64,000 bases of DNA. It comes from Solirubrobacter deserti. GTDB lineage: Bacteria > Actinomycetota > Thermoleophilia > Solirubrobacterales > Solirubrobacteraceae. Both the position numbers and the translations under genes were made by a program. The notes below the pieces were generated by a model, which searched no databases, was not told the origin of the DNA, and worked only from the letters and a program-made list of their open reading frames with translations. Location: assembly GCF_003344625.1 (NCBI RefSeq), contig NZ_QPKJ02000002.1:558001-622000 (forward strand), read 5' to 3'. Below, one piece after another: positions 1-7,863 of the stretch; the stretch's first letter is position 1; every line of letters begins with the position of its first letter.

Positions 1-84
1 CCCACCGCCACGGCCACGGCCACACCGACCGCCACGGCGACCCCGACTCCGACCGCGACCGCCACGGCGACGGCGCCCGCCGCC
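1..84 (+). repeat. Low-complexity Pro/Thr/Ala codon repeat
   Basis: A degenerate tandem run of ACN, GCN and CCN codons encodes an alternating PT/AT linker. It is a coding low-complexity repeat, probably a cell-wall or periplasm-spanning spacer before the propeller, and its true length is hidden by the window edge. Confidence 0.75.
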
Positions 85-915
85 GTCGAGACGATCGAGG
101 TGGGGCAGGGGCCCGACGGCGTCGCCGTCTCGGGCGGGAAGGTCTTCGTGGCCAACCACGGGGACGGGACGCTGACAACCATCGACCCCGACACGAACGA
201 GACCAGCGAGCCGATCGAGGCCGGGACGCGGCCCGATCACGTCGTCGCCGGCAAGGGCGTCGTGTGGGTCGGGGCGGCCGGGGACGACACGGTCGCGCGC
301 TTCGAGAACGGGCAGCGCACCGCGAGCGTCGCGGTCGGGGACCGTCCCGAGGCGATCGCGCTCGGCAAGCAGCTGCTGTGGGTCGCGAACCGCAACGACG
401 GCACGGTGAACCGGATCGACCGGGCGAGCCCGGCCGTGGTCGGCTCGCCGATCGGGGTGGGCAACGAGCCGGCGGGCATCTTCGTGGGCCGGCGCTTCGT
501 GTGGGTGACGAACTCGGAGGACGACACCGTGAACCGCATCGACCCGGCGACCGCGCAGCTCGTCGGCGACCCCATCGCGACCGGCCAAGGCCCGCGCGGC
601 GTGATCGAGACGCCCAACGCGACCTGGATCGCGAACGCGGAAGACGGCACGGTCACGCGCCTGGACCGCCGCAGCGGCGAGGTCCTCGACACGATCACCG
701 TGGGCCAGGACCCGCGCCAGCTGACCCACGGGTTCGACTCCGTGTGGGTCACCAACACGGGCGACAACACGGTCACCCGGCTGGACGAGCAGACCGGAAA
801 AGTGATCGGCGCACCCATCGCCGTGGGCGAGAACCCGCTCGGCATCGCGGCCGGCGCCGGCGCCGTCTGGGTCGCCAACAACGACTCGCACACCGTCACC
901 CGCATCCGCCCGTAG
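1..915 (+). CDS. Beta-propeller (YVTN/NHL-type) repeat protein, C-terminal part
   Basis: The frame is open at the left edge, so the N-terminus is missing; a GTG at 100 is only an internal codon. The first 25 or so visible residues are a Pro/Thr/Ala-Thr linker, followed by about 270 residues holding seven repeats of roughly 40 residues with the core V-W-V-A/T-N-x-x-D-x-T-V-x-R-I/L-D. Seven repeats would close a seven-bladed propeller. In actinobacteria this linker-plus-propeller layout is common at the extracellular end of membrane Ser/Thr kinases or in free secreted proteins; which one applies here cannot be seen. It ends 12 bases before the next gene, which has its own promoter-like sequence, so it need not be co-transcribed with it. 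The repeat fold is clear; the function is unknown. Confidence 0.8.
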   Translation, partial: PTATATATPTATATPTPTATATATAPAAVETIEVGQGPDGVAVSGGKVFVANHGDGTLTTIDPDTNETSEPIEAGTRPDHVVAGKGVVWVGAAGDDTVARFENGQRTASVAVGDRPEAIALGKQLLWVANRNDGTVNRIDRASPAVVGSPIGVGNEPAGIFVGRRFVWVTNSEDDTVNRIDPATAQLVGDPIATGQGPRGVIETPNATWIANAEDGTVTRLDRRSGEVLDTITVGQDPRQLTHGFDSVWVTNTGDNTVTRLDEQTGKVIGAPIAVGENPLGIAAGAGAVWVANNDSHTVTRIRP

Positions 916-927
916 AGTTGGCCCGTT

Positions 928-1383
928 ATGGACACGACAGGCTTCTTCGACTATCCGACGGAGCCGACGGCTCCCGCGGAGCACGGGCTGCCGGGCTTCC
1001 TGAGCGATCGGGGAGACGAGGACTGGGCGATGGTGCTCGACCACACCGAGACGCGCCTGTTCGTCCCGGGCGAGATCGTCCTCAAGCAGGGGGAGCGGGA
1101 CCGTGCGCTGTACCTGCTCGTGATGGGCTGGGTCAAAGCGCCCAGCGGCGTGGTGCACCCGATCACGACGCTCGGCGAGGCGGCCTTCCTCGACGGCGCC
1201 CCGCGCGCCGTGTCCATAGAAGCGATGAGCGAGGGTGAGATGCTGCGGCTGAGCTTCGACGGCTTCGAGGCGCTCGCGGCGCGCAACCCCGCGCTCGGGC
1301 GGGACATCCTGCTCGACGTGGGCCGGATCCTGTCCGCGCGCCTGCACGCCCTCGGCGACCAGACGGCGGGGTGGACCGGATGA
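928..1383 (+). CDS. Cyclic nucleotide-binding (CRP-like) domain protein without DNA-binding domain
   Basis: A 151-residue protein that is essentially one cNMP-binding beta-roll. Residues about 40-145 fit the CRP effector fold, and the phosphate-binding cassette is visible as LGEAAFLDGAPRAVS, keeping the Gly-Glu and Arg that contact the cyclic phosphate in CRP/PKA-type domains. There is no helix-turn-helix after the roll, so it is not a transcription factor by itself; it more likely acts in trans on a partner. Its TGA overlaps the ATG of the next gene (ATGA), so the two are translationally coupled, and the oxidoreductase is the obvious partner. A TAGAGT hexamer nine bases before the ATG suggests a leaderless mRNA. 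Ligand identity (cAMP, cGMP or none) is not known. Confidence 0.8.
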   Translation: MDTTGFFDYPTEPTAPAEHGLPGFLSDRGDEDWAMVLDHTETRLFVPGEIVLKQGERDRALYLLVMGWVKAPSGVVHPITTLGEAAFLDGAPRAVSIEAMSEGEMLRLSFDGFEALAARNPALGRDILLDVGRILSARLHALGDQTAGWTG

Positions 1384-3971
1384 GCGCCCGCGCCATCACC
1401 TTCCCGAACTACACGCAGATCCCGAGCCGGATCCCCGTCCGCGTCTGGCACGCGATGCGGGCCGGATCGATCGTCGGCGCGCTGGCCATCGCCGCGCTGC
1501 TGCTGGTCGCGCCTGACGCGGGCCTGTTCGTGATGTGGAAGGTCGTCATCCCGCTGCTGCCGCTGCTGTTCCTGACCGTCCCCGGCCTGTGGCGCAACCT
1601 GTGCCCGCTCGCCGCCTCCAACCAGACGCCGCGCGCGCTCAAGCTGACCAAGGCGCTCACGGCCCCGAACTGGCTCAAGGAGTACGGCTACGTCATCGCG
1701 TTCGGCCTCTTCATCGCGTTCGTGGTGCTGCGCAAGCTCGGCCTCGACGACAGCGGCCCGTACAGCGCGCTGCTCCTGCTCGGCGCGATGGCGGCGGCCT
1801 TCACGGGCGGCATGTTCCTGAAGGGCAAGAGCGGCTGGTGCAGCACGATCTGCCCGCTGCTCCCGGTCCAGCGCATCTACGGCCAGACGCCGCTGATGCT
1901 GGTCGCCAACGCGCACTGCCAGCCGTGCGTCGGCTGCGTCAAGAACTGCTACGACTTCAACCCGCGCGCCGCCTACCTCGCCGACCTGCACGACAGCGAC
2001 AACTACTGGGCCGGCTACCGCAAGTACTTCGTGGGCGCGTTCCCGGGCCTCGTGCTCGGCTTCTTCGCCGTCCCCGTCGAGCAGATGGCGCTCACGACCG
2101 CCGTCAGCCTCGCGCTGTTCGCCACGCTGACCACCTTCTACAAGACGAGCGCGCACACGATCACGACGCTGTTCGGCGCGATCGCGTTCAGCATCTTCTA
2201 CTGGTACGCCGCCGAGATCGTCGGCCTGGAGCCGCTCACCTGGGCGCTGCGCGCCGCGGCCATCGCGCTCGCCGCCACGTGGTTCGTCCGCACGCTGCGC
2301 AAGGAGAAGCCGTTCCTGGAGAAGGCCGGCGCCGCCCCCGCGGCCGCCGCCGCGCCGTCGGCCGCGCCCGCCGGGCTCACCCGCGCCTCCGGCCTGCGGG
2401 CGATCGGCCCGCAGGTGACGTTCGTCCCCGACAACAAGCGCGTCGCGCCCAAGCCGGGCCAGTCCCTGCTCGAGATCGCCGAGGCCAACAACCTCCCGAT
2501 CGAGGCCGGCTGCCGCATGGGCATCTGCGGCGCGGACCCCGTCGCGATCAAGGACGGCATGAGCTGCACCTCGCCGATCGGCGACGACGAGAAGGCCACC
2601 CTCGAGCGCCTCGGGTACGCCGAGAACACGCGGATGGCGTGCTGCGTGCGCGTGACCGGCCCGGTGACCGTCCAGCTCACGCCGGACAAGGCGAGCGCGC
2701 CGCGCATCTCCCAGATCCAGGACTTCAGCTACGACAAGTCGATCGAGCGCGTCGTCGTGATCGGCAACGGCATCGCCGGCGTCACCGCCGCCGACCACCT
2801 GCGCCGGCGTCACCCCGCCACCAACATCGACCTGATCGCGGAGGAGCCGCACCACCTCTACAACCGCATGGGCATCAGCCGCCTCGTCTACGGGCGCTCG
2901 GCGATGCAAGGGCTCTACCTGAACCCGGACAAGTGGTACGACGAGCGCGCGATCACCACGTGGCTGAACACGCGCGCGCTGTGGATCGACCGCGCCAACC
3001 GGGAGGTCGCGCTCGGCACGGGGGAGAAGCTCCCGTACGACCGCCTGATCCTCGCGACCGGCTCCCGCAGCCTCGTCCCGAAGATCGACGGCTTCGGCGC
3101 CCCCGGGACCGGCGTCCTGCGCACGGCAGCGGACGCCATGGCGCTGCGCGCGTACGCGCAGCGGGTGAGCTCCACCCGCGGCGTGATCGCGGGCGGCGGC
3201 CTGCTGGGCCTGGAGGCGGCCTACGCGCTGCACAAGCTCGGCCTGAAGACCACCGTGCTCGAACGCGGCCCGGGCCTGCTCCGGCGCCAGCTCGACGACC
3301 GCGGCGGCGAGCTCCTGAAGGCCTACCTGGAAGGGCTCGGCCTCGAGATCGTGCTCAACGCGGAGGTCCAGTCGGTCGACGCGAACGGCCGCCTGCGCGC
3401 CCTCGACCTCAAGGATGGCCGGCGCCTGCCCGCGCACATCCTGCTCGTGGCGGCGGGCATCCAGCCCAACGTCGAGCTCGCGCGCGACGCGCGGCTCGCC
3501 ATCAACCGCGGCGTGCTCGTCGACGACCGCATGCGTACGGGCGACCCGGCCATCCTCGCCGCGGGCGACATCGCCGAGTTCGGCGGCCAGACGCCGGGCC
3601 TGTGGCCGACCGCGGTCGCCCAGGCCGAGATCGCGGCCGAGAACGCCGTCGGCGGCGACAAGCCGTACGTGCCGGCGCCGCCCGTGACGATGCTCAAGGT
3701 CGTCGGCGTGGAGCTCGCCAGCATCGGGCGCATCCACGAGCAGCCCGAGGACGAGGCGATCGTGCACGAGGCCCACGGCGGCTACCGCAAGCTCGTGATC
3801 TCCGGCGACCGCATCGTCGGCGCCATCCTGCTCGGCCCGGGCAACGACGTCGCCGCCGTGCGGACCGCGATCACCAAGGGCTACGACGTCTCCGGCCAGC
3901 TCGGCGCGCTGCGCCAGGGCCGCCTCGACGGGCTCGCCCAGGGCGCGCTCGTCCCCGCCGCGGTCGCGTAG
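1380..3971 (+). CDS. Membrane Fe-S / FAD-dependent oxidoreductase, three-module fusion
   Basis: About 863 residues; the ATG overlapping the upstream stop is preferred over a GTG nine bases earlier. Three modules are visible. (1) Residues 1-320: several hydrophobic membrane segments with polyferredoxin-like cysteines, NLCPLA, WCSTICP and the 4Fe-4S-type run CQPCVGCVKNC (C-x2-C-x2-C-x3-C). (2) After an Ala/Pro linker, residues about 340-440 resemble a 2Fe-2S ferredoxin but read CRMGICGADP, so the usual third Cys is absent, with extra cysteines in SCTSP and MACC. (3) Residues about 450-850: a two-dinucleotide flavoprotein of the NirB/rubredoxin-reductase type with FAD motif IGNGIAG, NAD motif AGGGLLGLEAA and an ATGSR segment. 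It probably moves electrons between NAD(P)H, FAD and membrane Fe-S centres, perhaps gated by the coupled cNMP-binding protein. The substrate is unknown. Confidence 0.8.
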   Translation: MSARAITFPNYTQIPSRIPVRVWHAMRAGSIVGALAIAALLLVAPDAGLFVMWKVVIPLLPLLFLTVPGLWRNLCPLAASNQTPRALKLTKALTAPNWLKEYGYVIAFGLFIAFVVLRKLGLDDSGPYSALLLLGAMAAAFTGGMFLKGKSGWCSTICPLLPVQRIYGQTPLMLVANAHCQPCVGCVKNCYDFNPRAAYLADLHDSDNYWAGYRKYFVGAFPGLVLGFFAVPVEQMALTTAVSLALFATLTTFYKTSAHTITTLFGAIAFSIFYWYAAEIVGLEPLTWALRAAAIALAATWFVRTLRKEKPFLEKAGAAPAAAAAPSAAPAGLTRASGLRAIGPQVTFVPDNKRVAPKPGQSLLEIAEANNLPIEAGCRMGICGADPVAIKDGMSCTSPIGDDEKATLERLGYAENTRMACCVRVTGPVTVQLTPDKASAPRISQIQDFSYDKSIERVVVIGNGIAGVTAADHLRRRHPATNIDLIAEEPHHLYNRMGISRLVYGRSAMQGLYLNPDKWYDERAITTWLNTRALWIDRANREVALGTGEKLPYDRLILATGSRSLVPKIDGFGAPGTGVLRTAADAMALRAYAQRVSSTRGVIAGGGLLGLEAAYALHKLGLKTTVLERGPGLLRRQLDDRGGELLKAYLEGLGLEIVLNAEVQSVDANGRLRALDLKDGRRLPAHILLVAAGIQPNVELARDARLAINRGVLVDDRMRTGDPAILAAGDIAEFGGQTPGLWPTAVAQAEIAAENAVGGDKPYVPAPPVTMLKVVGVELASIGRIHEQPEDEAIVHEAHGGYRKLVISGDRIVGAILLGPGNDVAAVRTAITKGYDVSGQLGALRQGRLDGLAQGALVPAAVA

Positions 3972-4007
3972 CGGAATAGCGGCTGCGTGCCCGGCGTCCT
4001 ACCGGGC

Positions 4008-5591
4008 ATGCAGCCGAAACTCCTCCTCCCGTTCGCGGCCGCCGCCTTCGTCCTCGCGGTTCCCGCGGCGGCCAATGCGGCGGTCACGAGCCAGATCAAC
4101 GGCACCACCGTCACGTTCACGGGCGACGGCGCCGACGACAACGTCACGCTCGGCGTCAACGACCAGGACCAGCTCACCCACAACCTCGGGGGCACCAACA
4201 CCGACTTCGACCTCGGCCCGGGCGTCGCGGCGCCGCTCCCCAGCGACGGCTCGATCAAGATCGTCCTGAACCTGGGGGCCGGCAACGACACGACGAACCT
4301 GTCGGCCGCCGACCTCGAGGACAGCACGATCAACGGCGAGGACGGCGACGACATCATCGTCGGCGGCAACAACCGCGACACGATCGACGGTGGCACCGGC
4401 AACGACCGCATCACGGGCTTCCGCAACCTCAACGCCGAGCCGGCCGAGCCGATCAGCGGCGGCGACGGCAACGACGTGATGATCTGGAACAACGGCGACG
4501 GCAACGACCTCAACGACGGCGGCAACGGCGTCGACGAGACGCTGATCACGGCGGGCACGGCCGCCGACAACATGAACGTCAACGCCGCCGGCGCCCGCAC
4601 GGTCTTCAATCGCGTCAACGCCGCGTTCACCGTCGACATGGGCACGGTCGAGAAGCTCAACATCACCTCGTTCAGCGGCAACGACGTGCTCGCGACGGGC
4701 GCGGGCGTGGCGATGAACATGGTCATCGACGCCGGCTCCGGCGACGACACGATCACCACCGGCGACGGCAACGACCTCGTCAACGGCAACGACGGCAACG
4801 ACACGCTCAACGGGTCAGGCGGCGGCGACCGCCTCGTCGGCGACCGCGGCGCGGACACGATGAACGGCGGCGAGGCCGACGACACGCTCGTGTGGAACAA
4901 CGGCGACGGCTCGGACGTGATGAACGGCGACGGCGGCTTCGACCGCATCGAGAACAACCTCGGCGGGGGCACCGACGTCTCCACCCTCAAGCCCGAGAAC
5001 GGCCGCATCCGCTACGACCGCACCAACGTCGGCCAGTTCAGCCTCAGCGTCGCGACGTCTGAGATCTTCGAGCTCAACTCGCTCGCCGGTGACGACGTGC
5101 TCACCACCTCGCCGGGCGTCGGCATCCCGGTGGTCGCCGACGGCGGCGCGGGCAACGACGCGTTCAACGTCCGCGACGGCGCGGCCGGCCACTTCTTCGG
5201 CGGCTCGGGCGCCGACACGGCCACGATCGACGCCAACGACACCACGGTGGACGTCGAGACCGTCGACGCGCCGCCCGCCGGGCAGCCGAACCCGCCCGCC
5301 GGCCCGGGCCACGGCACGATCGGCAAGACCGCCAAGTACAAGAAGGGCAAGGCCGCGATCAAGGTCAGCTGCCCCGCCGGCACGTCCGGCTGCCAGGGCT
5401 ACGTGACGCTGCTCTACAAGGGCCGCGAGATCGGCCGCCAGGCGTACACCGTCGGCGCCGGCCAGGCCAAGACCTACAACGTCAAGGTCTCCCGCTACAA
5501 GCCGAGCAAGCGCAAGCCGCTGACCGTCAAGTATCGCGTCTCCAGCCGCGCCGCCGCGGACAAGGAAGGCAAGCTCAAGCTGGTGCTTTGA
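4008..5591 (+). CDS. Secreted calcium-binding RTX-repeat protein
   Basis: The ATG at 4008 starts a clear signal peptide (MQPKLLLPFAAAAFVLAVPA, then an Ala-rich cleavage site); a GTG 21 bases earlier would put extra residues before it. The mature part, about 500 residues, is rich in Asp/Asn/Gly and holds scattered RTX nonapeptides (GGxGxDxUx) such as GGTGNDRIT, GDGNDLVNG, NDGNDTLNG, and D/N-rich NNGDG blocks, expected to form Ca2+-binding parallel beta-rolls after export. The last 90 residues are different: a Lys-rich beta-sandwich with one Cys pair (SCPAGTSGC), a tail I associate with secreted proteins of this lineage. No hydrolase or toxin domain is visible. It may be structural or adhesive. 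The next gene starts eight bases later but is functionally unrelated. Confidence 0.8.
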   Translation: MQPKLLLPFAAAAFVLAVPAAANAAVTSQINGTTVTFTGDGADDNVTLGVNDQDQLTHNLGGTNTDFDLGPGVAAPLPSDGSIKIVLNLGAGNDTTNLSAADLEDSTINGEDGDDIIVGGNNRDTIDGGTGNDRITGFRNLNAEPAEPISGGDGNDVMIWNNGDGNDLNDGGNGVDETLITAGTAADNMNVNAAGARTVFNRVNAAFTVDMGTVEKLNITSFSGNDVLATGAGVAMNMVIDAGSGDDTITTGDGNDLVNGNDGNDTLNGSGGGDRLVGDRGADTMNGGEADDTLVWNNGDGSDVMNGDGGFDRIENNLGGGTDVSTLKPENGRIRYDRTNVGQFSLSVATSEIFELNSLAGDDVLTTSPGVGIPVVADGGAGNDAFNVRDGAAGHFFGGSGADTATIDANDTTVDVETVDAPPAGQPNPPAGPGHGTIGKTAKYKKGKAAIKVSCPAGTSGCQGYVTLLYKGREIGRQAYTVGAGQAKTYNVKVSRYKPSKRKPLTVKYRVSSRAAADKEGKLKLVL

Positions 5592-5599
5592 TGTAGGGA

Positions 5600-6802
5600 A
5601 TGGACCGCCGCGGACTGGCCACACTCGCGTCTGGCCACGCCGCGGCGGACCTGTGCCAGGGGTCGATTCCCGCGCTGATCCCGTTCCTGGTCCATCAGCG
5701 CGGCTACTCCTTCGGCGCCGCGGGAGCGCTGCTGCTGGTGGTGACGATCGGCTCCTCGATCATCCAGCCGCTGTTCGGCGCCCTGTCGGACCGGCTGCAG
5801 CTCGCGTGGCTGATGCCGGCCGGCGTCGCGCTGGCGGCGGTCGGGATCGCGGGCGCCGGCGTGTTCGACAGCTTCGCGCTCACCTGCATCGTGGTCGGGC
5901 TCGGCGGCCTCGGCGTCGCCGCCTTCCACCCCGAGGGCGCGCGCTACGCCAACTACGCCTCGGGCGACCGGCGCGGCACGGGGATGAGCCTGTTCAGCGT
6001 CGGCGGGAACGCCGGCTTCGCGCTCGCCCCGGTGCTCATCACGCCCGCCGTGCTCGCCGTCGGTCTGAACGGCACCCTGATCGTCGCGATCCTCCCGGCC
6101 ATCGCCGCCGTCGTCCTGGCCATCGAGCTGCCGAAGCTCAAGCGCCGCAGCGCGGCCGCCGCGAGCGCGGTCGCGAAGGGCCAGAGCGACCGCTCCGGCG
6201 ACCGGTGGGGTGCGTTCAGCACGCTCGCCGGCGTCGTCTCCATCCGGTCGGGCATCTACTTCGGCCTGCAGTCGTTCGCGCCGCTGTGGCTGATCCACAC
6301 CTACGGCGCCAGCGAGGCGACCGGGAACGCCGCGCTGGCCGCGATGCTGTTCGCGGGCGCGCTCGGCACGCTCATCGGCGGCCAGCTCGTGGACCGGATC
6401 GGCCGCCGCAAGGTGCTCGTTGGGTCGATCGTCGCGCAGGTCCCGCTGCTGCTCGCGTTCATGCTCTCGCCCAGCGGCATCCTCGCCGGAATCGTCCTGG
6501 CCGGAATCGGCTTCGTGACCGTGATGTCGTTCAGCGTGAGCGTCGTGATGGGGCAGGAGTACCTGCCGAGCCGGCTCGGGATCGCGTCCGGCGTCACGCT
6601 CGGCTTCTCGATCGGCGTCGGCGGCGTGTTCGCGGCGCTGTTCGGCATCGTGGCGGACAGCGCGGGCCTCGAGACGGTGATGTGGATCGTGGCCGCGCTC
6701 CCGCTCGCCGGGCTGGCGCTCGCGCTCACCCTGCCCCTGACGGCGCAGGAGGAGCGGATCAGCCGCCCAACACGCGCTGCGACAGCCAGAACAGGCCGAT
6801 AG
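5600..6802 (+). CDS. MFS transporter, fosmidomycin-resistance (Fsr) type
   Basis: A 400-residue, 12-helix major facilitator. The N-terminus has the Fsr-family pattern: SGHAAADLCQGSIPALIPFL, then a long first loop and QPLFGALSDR, the MFS loop 2-3 motif. A second DRIGRRK motif sits at the start of the C-terminal half. Fsr proteins export fosmidomycin and related small molecules by proton antiport; the real substrate here is not known. The last 44 bases overlap the end of the convergent HupE-like gene, so both stop codons lie inside the other's coding sequence. The Arg/Thr-rich C-terminal tail after the last helix is encoded in this overlap. Confidence 0.85.
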   Translation: MDRRGLATLASGHAAADLCQGSIPALIPFLVHQRGYSFGAAGALLLVVTIGSSIIQPLFGALSDRLQLAWLMPAGVALAAVGIAGAGVFDSFALTCIVVGLGGLGVAAFHPEGARYANYASGDRRGTGMSLFSVGGNAGFALAPVLITPAVLAVGLNGTLIVAILPAIAAVVLAIELPKLKRRSAAAASAVAKGQSDRSGDRWGAFSTLAGVVSIRSGIYFGLQSFAPLWLIHTYGASEATGNAALAAMLFAGALGTLIGGQLVDRIGRRKVLVGSIVAQVPLLLAFMLSPSGILAGIVLAGIGFVTVMSFSVSVVMGQEYLPSRLGIASGVTLGFSIGVGGVFAALFGIVADSAGLETVMWIVAALPLAGLALALTLPLTAQEERISRPTRAATARTGR

Positions 6803-7742
6803 CCGCGGCGGCGGAGCCGGCCGTGGCGTTGGCGAGCTTGGACCACTCGTAGCGGCGCGTCCACAGCAGCAGCGGGAACACGACGCCGATGATCAGCGCC
6901 TGGCCGAGCTCGATGCCGATGTTGAACCCGATCAGCGCGCTCACGATCGGCGTGCCGCCGGGGAACGTCACCGCTCCCGCGAAGCCGAGCCCGTGCAGGA
7001 GGCCGAAGCCGAACACGATCCACAGCTGCTTGTCGCTCTGGTAGCCGAGCACCTGCGCGGCGGCGACATAGACGATCGAAGCGGCGATCAGCGGCTCGAC
7101 GATCTCGCCCGGGATCTCGACCACGCCCAGTAGCGCGAGCGCCAGCGTCACGCTGTGCGCCACGGTGAAGGCGGCGGAGAGCTTGAAGACGTCCTTGAAG
7201 CCGCGCGCGCCGAGCAGCAGGACGATCAGGAAGACGACGTGGTCCCAGCCGAGCACGATGTGCTCGACGCCCTTCTCGATGAAGTGGGCGAAGCCGGGCG
7301 GGTCGTCCGCGCGCAGCACCATGTTGTCCGGGTCGAACAGGAACGTGCCCTCCTGTCCGCCGAGCTCGAAGCGCGCCAGGTTCTCGTTGGGCACGGCGTA
7401 GCGGACCGAGAACGGCCCGGACTCCGAAGCGCACTGGTACTGGAGCACGAGCCGCAGGTAGGCCTCGCCGCTGCGTCGCTGCGGCGTCCAGCCCTTGAGC
7501 GCGCCCGCGCAGGCCTCACCGTCGCTGGACACCCGCACCCGCGGCAGCAGGTACGCGGAGATCGCGCGCTTGTCCCGCCCGTCGGCGAGCGTGTACAGCG
7601 CCTCCTCCTCGAGCCCGAGGACGTAGTCGACGGTCTGGCCGTCCTGGACGATCTCCTGGTAGCCCTGCGTCGTGAAGTGCGCCTGGGCGCCGGCGACGGG
7701 GACCAGCAGGATGAGGAGGACGAGCAGGAGGGCGCGCTTCAT
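6759..7742 (-). CDS. HupE/UreJ-type membrane protein (putative metal permease), intact copy
   Basis: 327 residues: signal peptide (MKRALLLVLLILLVPVAGAQA), an extracytoplasmic domain of about 150 residues, then six or so helices. The membrane half keeps all motifs expected of the HupE/UreJ_2 family: GWDHVVFL, FTVAHSVTL, VEPLIAASIVY and GLLHGLGFAG. The His/Asp positions in these helices are the likely metal site, by analogy with nickel permeases HupE and UreJ. It lies divergent to, and 121 bases from, a NikA-like binding protein, and a degenerate paralog sits on the other side of that importer. This context supports transition-metal, perhaps nickel, handling. A GTAACAGG motif about 39 bases upstream of the start is shared with the paralog's promoter. 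Confidence 0.8.
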   Translation of the reverse strand: MKRALLLVLLILLVPVAGAQAHFTTQGYQEIVQDGQTVDYVLGLEEEALYTLADGRDKRAISAYLLPRVRVSSDGEACAGALKGWTPQRRSGEAYLRLVLQYQCASESGPFSVRYAVPNENLARFELGGQEGTFLFDPDNMVLRADDPPGFAHFIEKGVEHIVLGWDHVVFLIVLLLGARGFKDVFKLSAAFTVAHSVTLALALLGVVEIPGEIVEPLIAASIVYVAAAQVLGYQSDKQLWIVFGFGLLHGLGFAGAVTFPGGTPIVSALIGFNIGIELGQALIIGVVFPLLLWTRRYEWSKLANATAGSAAAAIGLFWLSQRVLGG

Positions 7743-7778
7743 GACCCTGCGCAGTTGAGCACCCGCGCACGAAGACGC

Positions 7779-7788
7779 CTGTTACCGA
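7779..7788 (-). promoter_or_regulatory. GTAACAGG motif upstream of HupE-like gene 1
   Basis: On the minus strand the sequence CGGTAACAGGCG occurs about 39 bases before the start codon. The same core, CGTAACAGGGCG, lies about 37 bases before the start of the second HupE-like gene. Identical core and near-identical distance suggest a common regulator or promoter element. Neither site has the palindromic form I would expect for NikR or Nur. Confidence 0.4.
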
Positions 7789-7863
7789 ACTGATAAGGCG
7801 GAGTCCGCTTTCACACGATGCTCACGAATTCGGGTTTGATCGTGGCTGAGGTGGGGAACCGAC

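Noticed and set aside
1..84. Tandem array resembling CRISPR or a minisatellite
   Set aside because: The period is codon-level and degenerate, encodes a PT/AT linker in frame with the propeller, and has no spacer structure.
264..1238. Plus-strand 324-codon frame across the propeller and cNMP genes
   Set aside because: Arg/Gly/His-rich out-of-frame shadow spanning the boundary of two real genes.
951..3776. A 941-codon minus-strand open frame opposite the oxidoreductase
   Set aside because: It is an antisense shadow: Arg/Ala/Val/Asp/Glu-biased composition, no domain, and the plus strand here carries two well-supported coupled genes.
1535..3979. 814-codon plus-strand frame parallel to the oxidoreductase
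   Set aside because: Same strand, different frame; Arg/Pro/Ala-only composition typical of +2 shadows in GC-rich DNA.
4260..5240. RTX repeats as evidence of a cytolysin/type I secretion toxin
   Set aside because: A Sec-type signal peptide is present, no HlyB/D genes are nearby, and no toxin domain is visible; RTX rolls are common in non-toxin proteins.
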